DNA from: Ilex aquifolium
Taxonomy: Eukaryota > Streptophyta > Magnoliopsida > Aquifoliales > Aquifoliaceae
Assembly: GCA_951799425.1 (NCBI GenBank)
Contig: OX637395.1
Coordinates: 10,642,451-10,706,450, forward strand
Reading direction: 5' to 3'
DNA length: 64,000 nt
The notes beneath the pieces were generated by a model. The model searched no databases. It saw only the letters and a program-made list of their open reading frames with translations, and was not told the origin of the DNA. The translations under genes and the position numbers were made by a program. This document shows, one piece after another, positions 54,407 to 64,000 of this stretch (position 1 is the stretch's first letter; the number at the start of each line of letters is the position of its first letter).

Positions 54407-56059
54407 TTGACAAACCAAGGAAAAAAAATTAAAATCCCAAGTGCTTCTTTGCTCTCACTTCTCTTTTTCGTCTTCTCAATTTCATGCGCATCTTCAGCTG
54501 ATACTAATGAACATTTTGTTCAATGTCTTTCCCTCAAACTTCAAAACTCCACCACAAACCCCCAAGTGATTTACACACCAAACAACCCTTCATATTCATC
54601 TATCCTGCAGTTCTCCATTCAAAACTTGAGGTTTGCTTCACCCGGCACCCCACGGCCTTTAGTCATAATTACACCGTTGGAGGAATCTCATATTCAAGGA
54701 GCTATATATTGTAGCCGAAAACATGGCATAGAGATTAGAGTTCGAAGTGGAAGACATGATTTTGAGGGTTTTTCTTTCGTTGCTAAAGTGTCGTTCGCTA
54801 TCATTGACCTGACTGATATGCGAGCAATCGATGTGAATGTTGAAGATGGCACCGCGTGGGTTCAAACTGGTGCAAGACTTGGCGAAGTATACTATAACAT
54901 TGCAAAGAAGAGTAGAACTCTTGGCTTTCCAGCAGGTCTTTGCCCTACCGTGGGCAGCGGTGGACATATTAGTGGTGGAGGCTATGGCTTGCTGTTACAT
55001 AAATATGGTCTTGCTGCTGATAATGTCATTGATGCTCGATTAGTTGACGTCAATGGTAGAATTCTTGACAGAAAATCCATGGGGGAATACCTCTTTTGGG
55101 CAATCAGAGGAGGTGGAGGTGGTAGTTTCGGAGTTGTTTTAGCATGGAAATTGAAATTAGTTGTTGTTCCAGAAACGGTGACAGTTTTTTCAGTAAACAA
55201 GACTTTGGAGCAAAATGCAACCAAACATGTTCATCGATGGCAATATGTTGCGGACAAAATTGACGAAAACCTCTACCTTCGGGTTTTGCTTCGAAATGTG
55301 CTTTCCAATGGAAAGAGAACAATGTCGGCTTCATTCGATTCCTTGTTTCTGGGTGGAGTTGATAGCTTACTTCCATTAATGCGCCTAGAATTTCCTGAGT
55401 TGGGTTTAGTGAAGGAAAATTGTATTGAGATGAGGTGGATTGAAGCGGTACTCTTTTTTGCTGGTGGACAATCACTTGATGATTTGGTAAATAGGACATA
55501 TCCCTATACAAGTAACTATAAGTTAAAATCAGACTATGTGAAAGAACCCATTTCTGAACGTGTGTTTGAAGGGATATGAAAAAGGTTTTATGAAGAAGAC
55601 ATTGGTGTCCCAGTGATGGTGTTGAGTCCTTATGGAGGAAAGATGAGTGAGGTCTCAGATTCTGCACTACCTTTTCCGCACAGAGCTGGGATCAAATATG
55701 GTATTGTATACCAGTCGGGGTGGAAGGAAGAAGGGACTACAGCTTCAAAGAGGCACTTGAGTTGGATTCGAAGGCTTTACAACTATATGACTCCTTATGT
55801 TTCCAAGAATCCAAGATTAGGATACGTAAATTACCGGGATCTGGATTTAGGAGCCAACAACGAAGGTAACACGAGCTTTGCACAGGCAAGCATTTGGGGT
55901 ATAAAATATTTTAAGAACAACTTTGACAAATTGGTGTACATGAAGACGTTAGTTGATCCCGAGAATTTCTTTAGACATGAACAAAGCATTCCTCCTCTAT
56001 CCCCGCAATGGATAAAGGGATTTGGTCATCATCCTCAAGTTGGAAGGGACTCCCAGTAA
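54407..56059 (+). pseudogene. Berberine-bridge-enzyme-like FAD oxidase, start codon lost and one nonsense codon
   Basis: One frame of 551 codons, the usual family length of about 530-550, with no intron. It shows a signal-peptide-like front (LLSLLFFVFSIS, residues 15-26), Cys40 and Cys102 (the family disulfide), the FAD-binding block with His117, AGLCPTVGSGGHISGGGYG with Cys179, and the C-terminal YVNYRDLDLG and NFFRHEQSIPPL. His and Cys are the two residues that hold FAD covalently in this family of secreted oxidases. Oddities: the codon at the expected start is TTG, with an in-frame TAG upstream and no ATG before residue 138, which would lose the signal and His117. The usual SGGHD reads SGRHD (Arg116). 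A TGA at 55577-55579 stands where relatives usually have Trp (EGI-stop-KRFYEED), and the frame stays open after it. The substrate cannot be told. Recent death is inferred; base errors are the alternative. Confidence 0.88.
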
Positions 56060-56835
56060 AACATTCTTTGTTAATCCTACAAACAGAGGTTTAATAGTAG
56101 CCAATTATAGTTGTTGTGTATTGTTTTTGTTTTTTGGTATGTTCTTTATTCCATAAATTATTATTTTCTTTCCTCTTGTTATTTTTCCCCCAAAAACAAG
56201 GGGCTAATGTCAAGTTCATCGATGCCTTCGTTGGACTTAAATGAAAGTTGAAATTCCATTGTTATATTAAAATGTCATTATTCTTTGGTAACTTCAAGTT
56301 TTATGCTGTGATTAGGAGATTGTAATATTAGAAAATTTTTCTTCATTTAAAATTATAAATAGTTCTATGCCTCCAAAGAAAGAGAAAAAGTGATCCACAT
56401 AATATAATATGCATGGTTCAACGTATATATTGGTCAATAGTAGTACGATTACTGTTCCACATTTCTTGTTTACCGTGAGTCTTATGCAACTAGGCCGAGT
56501 CATCGGAGACGTCTTTGAGTCATTCGCGAGTCATCCAACTTATTGTCACCAAATTGGCAAATGTAGTTTTGCAACGCCACAATAGGACATGACTTTTTCA
56601 TCTGTTTAACATCTTAGGGCCTTTCGAGTCGATAGCCATACTAATACATTGAATTATGATAATATGACCTTGGGCCTCTAAATAATCAAGAAGGCATGAA
56701 CTGAAAATGGTTCTTCTCCATTAGAACAAGAAGAATGCAGACTTTGAAGGGTTTGTAGAGCCCTAGGTCACCCTCAATAATTTGACTGTAAGTATATCTT
56801 ATTATGAAGGGAGGATCTGTTTTAAATGCTTTTAG

Positions 56836-56884
<49 letters not shown>

Positions 56885-58809
56885 TGTGATAAACAAATTA
56901 ACTGGTAGTAACTGTTATGATCAAATGGTAATAGTAACAATGATGGAATGAAACATTTATTGTAGTATTTAGCAAAGAACTATTTAGTTATTCTCTCAGC
57001 TTTCTTTTAAAAAAAACATATTTCTAGTTTACGAGAATCACTGGAATTTTGAAACTGCTGTGGGTTCGTTCATTGAAGTGGAGTGGGTGAAATCATATTT
57101 AAATATACATTTAGAAGCAATAGTAAATGGTATGGTGTAAGTGAACGCTTGGGATTGAAGGAAAAGTACAAGGTAAGGACATATATGATCAAAAAGGACT
57201 TTGACTATGACACTTTATATATTTTATTCACTTACTATTTATATATTGATTCTTAAAATATAACATAATTTTTTTAATTTGTATCGACATATCACCAATA
57301 AAATGAACAATCGGTTATTACAACAAATCTAGATAAGAAATAATAGTATATGAGTATAATAATGTATCTACATCAAAGTGGAAAACATCCACCAAGTAGT
57401 GATGGAGAAATCCGAAAGAGTGACAGAGTAAAATATTCAAATCGGGGGACATAAGAAGTCTATACTTGCGTTTGACATTATTTGACCTATTGACTTTCTG
57501 GTGGGGAGCTTTTTGAGAGAATAAAAGTTGTCCAATTAGATTTTGTCAGTGGTTAAATATGAAAAAAATTTGATAGGTACAAATCTAAAGTATTTATAGA
57601 ATTACGGGATTACTCTTGAATTCCAGGAAGACATCATAAAAAGTATCATGGCGTCCAAAAAGTTAAAGGCTAGATAACTTAAAAAATGACTAGATATTTG
57701 AAGGGTTACATTTTTAAGCACATCAACCTTCAAAAAATACTTTGGAAGCACATTACTTACATCAAAATGGAAAACTTTCAATGACATCCCCCATTGTAGA
57801 TTAATGTAATTTTAGGGATACTCGTAATTTTTGAGATATTACCATAGTCTCTCATAATTTGTATGTCCATTTTTCCATGTACCGTCATAGACAACCTAAA
57901 AAATAAGTGATTACATCCATTGTAATCATGACCTAGTTAAAAAACCGAGTCAACTTGGTGTCCTTAAGGTTTTAAGAGATTTAATGGGTTTAGACTCTTC
58001 TCTTTTATCCAAATCTTATCATTAGTTAAGAAAATCCATGTTTTGGAAAATCAAATTTTGTTAAATTTTATGTTTTGATGTTGAAGGGATATGGTCCTAA
58101 ACTAAAATGGACCCAAGGAACCCATTTCCACCGTTAGTTTTGAGTATAGAGGTTGTTAAGGGGGTTAAAACCTGAATTGCAGGTCTGGCCAGGTTTAGAA
58201 AACCTTATTTTTCTCCAACTTTGGTTCAATCTTTGGATAGGTTAAATGTTAATTTGAGGTGTCTCACCTATTGGGTTTCACAGAGAGGTCTGAGATGAGT
58301 CAATGGGCTGTGAAAATAGAGAAAAATGTGTACTGTAGAGTGAGAAATAGAGGTAATAATTAGGGTACCTGAAACACAGAAAGCGGGAACCAATGGTTTC
58401 TTGAGGAAGAAGATGAAGTGGACCAAGAGGACCACCGGACCCCCCGATGGCGAGTGAGGGTGAGTCCATTATCTGATGGACCTCTGGTCAGTGCCAAAAG
58501 TTCTGTAACGTTTGTGCGGTGGTCTCGGTAAAATTTGAGGTCAATCCGATACCCGGATAAATTGGTGGTGTAAAATGTTCGTGACCTAGTTTTTTGTGTG
58601 ATTTTCATCAAATAATTTTTATATTAATTCTTAGGTAGCTTAATTGAGTTTGTGTATGAAATTTTATTGAAAATTAACATCGTTTCATTTTTGGCTATTT
58701 CAGATCAAAATATCGAGACTGGTCGGGTTTCTTAATTTCGAAAATGACGATGCTTTTCAAAAAAAATTCTAAATTATTCCATATGTTATTTATGATGATT
58801 TAACATGTT
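56060..58809. other. Intergenic region downstream of the BBE-like gene
   Basis: No gene was seen. It holds the gene's likely 3' UTR (no clean AATAAA near the stop), the GA microsatellite at 56842-56882, and AT-rich DNA. The part after about 58080 reads like the front of a gypsy-type LTR ('ttttatattaattcttaggtagctt' near 58615), but the start was not found. Confidence 0.45.
56842..56882. repeat. (GA)n microsatellite
   Basis: About 20 GA units in a row with one interruption near the right end. Confidence 0.95.
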
Positions 58810-59698
58810 TTGAAATATATTATTGGGTGTTTTGAATATGTACTTGGATCCGGACCCGGATTAGGGTTTTTGAGTGCATTTCGCACTAATGTTTGAAATT
58901 AATTTATTGATCATATTACTTGCACTAATTTGAACTCCGGGATCCTTTTGAGTGAAATGTAAGTGTGCAATGGTCGAGTGGAAGACGGTTTATGTTCCAG
59001 GTTGAGGCCGTAGAGGGTTGCTCATTGAGTTTGTAAATGCCTGGATGATTTTGTTGGCCTTCAGATTGGGTATCAAATTGGCTTGGGAGCGTATCCTCCT
59101 TGGGGTGCAAGTCCCCTAAATTATCGTATTGCATGTTTGTATTGACCCAGAGTGGTCAATTAGGATTATTGCTCACCAGTGTGGCACTGTACTTGATGAT
59201 TCTGAACTCTCTTTTACTATAACGTTTTGCTTAAATGCTATTGATTTACATGAAATGACACTGTTTTTCTTATATATGTATTAAATGTTCGTTTTGCTTT
59301 TGCCCAATCATGCTAAACTATGTATTTTGAAACTCGTTTTTTTGGAAATTGAGTTACTCTACTGATTTGTTCATGCTCACCTTACAATATTTGCCCCTTT
59401 TTAGATTGGTAGGTGACGGGAAGTTTCTGATTGTTCAAACTTCCAATTGTTCCTTGACTATTATCGAAAAGCTGAACATGTGTTATGTTATAAATATCGA
59501 GTTGTATGACTATTTGTAGTAAGGGGTCATAACTGAATTGTGAATTACATCTGAGGCATGTAAATTATAATAGATTGGATGTACATGATTGAAATGTATA
59601 TGAAATTGGTATCAGAGTTAACTTATTATTTGGAGACTGTATCCTTTAGTATTATGAAGGCTATTAGCTCTCTGAATATTATTATGGAAATAGGTTGG
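58810..59698 (+). mobile_element. Gypsy-type LTR piece, plus orientation
   Basis: It aligns, diverged but colinear, to the reverse complement of 63067-64000. Shared blocks are 'gattagggttt.tgagtgca', 'tacttgcactaatttgaact', 'gcaagtcccctaaattat' and 'atttggagactgtat...tatgaaggctattag'. It ends near 59698 at 'aggttgggg', a few bases short of the GTGTCACA end of the partner. A 'ttggtatcagag' at 59606 resembles an initiator-Met-tRNA primer site but lies inside the shared sequence. Its start is not resolved and lies left of 58810. Confidence 0.6.
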
Positions 59699-59969
59699 GG
59701 TTTTACTGCTTTAGCAGCAGGGAGGTACCTGATGGAATGAAATTGGATTGAAATCACGTCAGTGGAGTATGGACCACTCAAGTGACCATGAAACCGCTTG
59801 AGCAGCCTAGAAGGCGGTGCTAGCTGCTCCTTACCTTCAACCTTTTCTACTTTATTACCTATGTGTTAAGAGACAGCTCTAGCAAAGGCTAGCGAACATG
59901 GAGTGGTACAAACTAATTTTTTAAGCCTAAAACCATGCAAAAAACTAGTCCACTTGAACACTAAAGGGT

Positions 59970-62306
59970 GTGGCTCAAGTAGGATTCGATAATGACTCAA
60001 TCTATGCTTTCAAAACACATTTCAGGTTCAGAATTTTTTTTCGTTCAAAGGCCATTTTCCATTGTCCTAAGGAAAAAGGCGCATACGTACAAAGGCTTTC
60101 TTTGATATAGCTTGAAGAATAAACTCGTCCCTCCTTTTGTTGCTTTCAGATCTTCATCATTGTAGCTTCATGACCATGAACTAGTTTGGGATTTATAAGG
60201 ACTTCACGAAATTAGACAACTACAAAACATGACCTAACAATCTCCCCCTTAGGCAATTTCGTGACAAAATACACACGTAAGAAATTAAGATTACAACTCG
60301 TAAACCACAAGAACAAAAATGAATTGTAAATAAATTTCAACACTAGTGCATAAGTCCCTAATGTCCAAGTACAAGAGCTATCTTTAGATGCCTTTTTGGA
60401 AATTATAGTCCTGCATATCACCACTAAACCAATACCTCGTGAAAAACATAATATGCATAAAAGACACAACATAATCACAGGGATAAAAATCGCCAAGTCA
60501 AGCATAATACATATTCATGTTAACATTATGCAAATGTAAATTTGTATCATATGTAAGAACTACCTCCTCAAATTTGCTTGCAAACCTTTAGATATAGCAT
60601 GACAATGCACAACCAGTTCTCCCCCTTAGTTGATGTTCAGAAGTAAAATAACAAGTGTAAAATAAACAAACAAAATAGGTGACTTCATTCCAAGTTTGTA
60701 AATGTACTTCCCTTAAGTATGTCAGCAAACTCCCCTTACTCTAATCACATGCAACTAATCTAATCTAGTTAAGAGAAAATCTCCCCGAATTCTCCCATAT
60801 GTACCCATTATATTCTGCCCCTTTTTTTATCACAAAGTGCTAAACCAATGACATATCATAATAAGTATGGTACAAAATCAAGTCATCCCAAAATATTCTT
60901 TCCCATTTGCCACAAAGTGTCAATCCAATGATATAGCATAACAAACATAACAAAGAATCATGGTATAATAAGAGAGTATCAATAAAAATCAACTAGCAAT
61001 AATAGACATAAGGATAAAGCAAAAGACAAACAAGACATATAACTCCAAGTCTCGAATGATAAAAACATCAAAACAAATGACAAGAAGTGTGTCACAGCAA
61101 AGAAAATCAAAACAAAACAAAAAGGAGCACTTAAACAAGGACAATGAACAAATAGAAAAAGACCTTGAGCTCCCATAATGTCCTAGATCTAGGTCTTGAA
61201 ATCACCAACTCATATAGCTACATCATCTCCACCATTACTATAACGGAGAACCTCAATCCATTATTCCTAGCCTTTGTCTAAGACTTCTAGCAAAATAGGT
61301 GATCGATAGGGTTATGAAAGAGTTTGACTCATATTAGAAGGAAAAGGCACTAAAAAATGAAGCCTAAAGTCCTATCGCCTGTTTCTCAGGGAGACTGCTC
61401 GAGTCAAGTCTTAGGTCTCACTCAAGCGATCCTTGAAGGTTGTCTGTCCAATTGACAGATCAACTTTTTTGCTCACCAATGGACTGCTACGACTCATCTT
61501 CTACTCCGCCTATCAACTCAATAAGCCTCCAAATCATGCATGTATGGATGTACAATATAAAATGTAACTAAAAGCATATGCATGGATGAAATTAGGAGCT
61601 AAAATGTATGAAAATTTTAACTTTAAAATGCACCAAGCCATTAATAAAGAAAATCTTATATGTTCAAAATATAGCAGCTCCATCTAAATTTCATCTTCTC
61701 ATTACATTACTCTATGGCATATTAAAGAATATTGAACTCAATTTCATGCATCCTAGAGCAATCTCCATTCATTGAGGTTGATTTCACTCACATGAGTTCA
61801 AAATTTGTTAATCTTGATCAATTCATGTGTAACACATGTGAAACTAAACTCCGACACCATTAGGATTTCGTATAGATCAAATCATTAATAAAGCCATACA
61901 TGAAATCCTAATGCACAATCTAAGTGACTACATAGCCGGTTAGTTAGTGTCCTATTCAATTTCTTGTAGAAAACTCCCCTATCTTTTATCCCTTCTACTG
62001 ATTATGACCTCAACAAGTGGGGTCTAATAATTACTCAGTCTATGTTTTCAAAATACATTTAAGGTTTAGAAAATATTTTCGTTGAAAAAAACCTAGGAGT
62101 CATATTAAGATCATTTACCTATTCCATTGTAACACTAATCATCACAAGTCTAACGATTAAACCAAGGGATCATCTTAGGTCTTTGATGTAGCTTTTTGTT
62201 GCTTTCAGATCTTCATCCTTGTAGTTTCATGACCTTGGAATCAGTTGAGATCTATAAGTGCTTCACGAAATTAACCAATTACAAATAATAATCTAATAAC
62301 ATGGAC
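59970..62306 (-). mobile_element. Copia-like or non-autonomous LTR element remnant, minus orientation
   Basis: Two direct repeats, about 59970-60238 and 62010-62306, share 'tatg.tttcaaaa.acattt', 'tttgttgctttcagatcttcatc.ttgtag', 'ttcatgacc' and 'acttcacgaaatta'-type sequence. Read on the minus strand, 'ctaagggggagattgttagg' (complement at about 60234-60254) is the polypurine-tract plus LTR-start pattern common in plant Copia elements. The interior (about 1.75 kb) has no gag or pol, so this is an internally deleted or non-autonomous copy. Ends and target duplication were not resolved. Confidence 0.5.
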
Positions 62307-63066
62307 TCACTTGATTTCTTCAACAAGTCTCGCTTTGTCTTTGCAATTAACCCTAAAACTCAAACACCAAAGAACAATTCAATACTAAGATAGTGAGAGA
62401 GATAAGAAATATAGATTGAGGGAGTTGAGGACCTTGAGAGGGGGTAGCACCGCCATGGGAGATAGCTTGAAGATTCTCATATTAGAGGTTTGAGGAGGTT
62501 TTATGAAAGGGAAGATGGATTGGGGCTTGTTGGGAGAGACTGGTCGAGGGTTTCAGGTAATTTCTTTTTGGGATGTCTTTCCTAAAAAAATAAGTTCATC
62601 GATGAATCTCTAATTTGATCCCTAAACAATATTGTTTTGTTTGGGTTTTTTTTTTCCCTACAAAACAATTTCCTCAGTGAATCTCTTGATTTTTTTCAAT
62701 TCATTTTATAGACTGAAATTAGGTTTTTTCAAAAATTAAAAAAATAGAAAATCAAATTTTCTTATCAACTATGATTTTTTTTTTGGCAAGTAAAACAAAA
62801 TTTATGGGAATTTTTTTGGTTCATTTTGGTACTTGTAATGTGTGCAATTATTTCTCTCTTTTGTACTCATCATCTTGAAGGATTCCTAATTTTTTGCGTG
62901 TGGACTCTGGTATCTTTCTTTTCAAGATAAGCGAAGTTTATTCGATTTGACTCTGCACATGAAGTGGTAACCTGTGTATAACTTTTCTTGCCAACATTGA
63001 TATCAGAGCTATATTTCTTACTTTCACCTATAGATAACATGCATGATGATTACATGTGCTATAACT
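62307..63066 (+). other. Intergenic sequence with a primer-site-like motif
   Basis: No gene was seen. 'cttgccaaca' followed by 'ttgatatcagagc' at about 62998-63010 looks like an LTR end plus an initiator-Met-tRNA primer site of a plus-oriented element. The rest of that element is absent, because another LTR begins at 63067. Confidence 0.4.
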
Positions 63067-64000
63067 GTGACACCCCGATCCATTTAACCTAATATATATT
63101 CAGAGCACTAATAGCCTTCATAAGTACTAAATAATACAGTCTCCAAATACTGAGTAAACTCTGATATCAATTCCATAAACATAACGAGTGTTCGCTATTA
63201 TGCTCCATACATAAACTTACTATACACAGCTATGGTACAACTCAGTCGTAGACTTGTCACATCTCACACATATACATCAAGCTTAATACAATTTACATGC
63301 CTCAGAAGCGCTATTCCACTCTTAGAATGAGAACCCTAAAAACTAGCAGTTCAAACTTTCACGAATATCTCCGTCACCTGCTGATCTGAAAAAGGGGAAA
63401 TAATATAGGGTGAGCATCAACAGCTCAGTAGAGTAACTCAATTTCTAAGAAAATAAGTTTGAAAATAGCATTGTTTAGCATGATTGGGCAAAAGCAAAAT
63501 GAGCATTTGATACGTATATAAGAGAAACAACGTCATTTCATTTAAACTGTAGCATTTAAACAAAATAGTACAATAAAAGAGAGTTCATAATCATCAAGTA
63601 CAGTGCCACACTGGTGAGTAATAATCCAAATGAACCACTCAGGGTCAATACGAACATATGATCCAATAATTTAGGGGACTTGCATCCTAAGGAAGATATA
63701 CTCCAAAGTCAATATGATCCAAATTGGTACCCAAGTCCAAAGACCAACAGGGCCACACATGCATTTACGAACTCAATAAGAAACCCTCTACGACCTCTTC
63801 CTGGAACGTAAACCCTCTGCCTCTTAAACTTGTGTGCACTTACATTTCATTTAAAAGGACTTCACAGTTCAAATTAGTGCAAGTAATACAATCAATATGT
63901 TCATATCAAATATTGGTGCGAATTGCACTCAGAAACCCTAATCTTGGTCTGGATCCAAGTCAATATTTAAAACATCCAATCATATATTTCAAATACTGAT
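63067..64000 (-). mobile_element. Gypsy-type LTR piece, minus orientation, cut by the window edge
   Basis: The plus strand begins TGTGACACCCCG, the reverse of the GGGGTGTCACA end seen at 1266 and 6412. It aligns to the reverse complement of 58810-59698. No coding region of the element is in view. Confidence 0.65.

Noticed and set aside
54818-55579. Internal ATG at 54818 as the true start of the BBE-like protein
   Set aside because: It would remove the signal peptide, both family cysteines and the FAD-attachment His117, and the frame still stops at 55579.
55104-55667. Minus-strand frame of 187 codons
   Set aside because: It is the antisense shadow of the BBE-like gene. It has no domain and no promoter context.
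59606-59617. 'ttggtatcagag' as a real primer-binding site starting a new element
   Set aside because: It lies inside sequence shared with the inverted LTR copy, no LTR end in CA precedes it, and no gag follows.

Overview
The window looks like nuclear DNA of a flowering plant, probably a eudicot. It is AT-rich and gene-poor, packed with nested LTR retrotransposons and small DNA transposons, and holds one recognisable host gene, a berberine-bridge-enzyme-like (BBE-like) FAD oxidase. I cannot name the species from sequence alone. I found no rRNA, tRNA, CRISPR or bacterial-type features.

Layout. Positions 1-15 kb are a graveyard of repeats: the 3' part of a long gypsy-type LTR (1-1266); a tandem array of a ~1.3-kb unit (about 2456-9200) split by a 3.3-kb solo LTR (3116-6412, 5-bp target duplication TCTCC) that itself carries a hAT-like MITE (3906-4464) and a palindromic minisatellite; then three more terminal-inverted-repeat elements and one long Mutator-like element (10956-12064).

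Positions 15269-54197 are one nested retrotransposon complex. The outer element is a Ty3/gypsy element of the Tat group, about 12.6 kb without its guests, with 722-bp LTRs and target duplication ATAAT. It carries gag, protease, RT, two RNase H domains, integrase, and two antisense extra ORFs between pol and the 3' LTR. Two Athila-type elements sit inside it, both on the minus strand: Athila-1 (16134-29838, target duplication GGAGA) in the start of gag, and Athila-2 (34380-47007, target duplication TTAAC) in the integrase. By-eye LTR divergence is about 3.5% for the outer element and about 0.5-0.7% for the two guests, which agrees with the nesting order. Athila-2 has an abnormal left side: its left LTR plus 817 bp of the outer element's integrase are repeated there as if a solo-LTR allele had been joined to a full-length allele.

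Positions 54198-56059 hold the BBE-like gene, only about 200 bp downstream of the outer element. It is readable over its full length but has no ATG and one in-frame TGA, so it is called a pseudogene. Positions 56-64 kb are intergenic, with a GA microsatellite and pieces of further LTR elements, including two diverged LTR copies in opposite orientation.

The genes do not form a pathway. The retroelement ORFs serve each element's own copying, and the only host gene appears dead. The most unusual features are the chimeric Athila-2 structure, the duplicated small CCHC ORF module in Athila-1, the pair of antisense ORFs in the Tat element, and ACCGGT-centred palindromic minisatellites in unrelated LTRs. 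Percent differences and ages are by-eye estimates.
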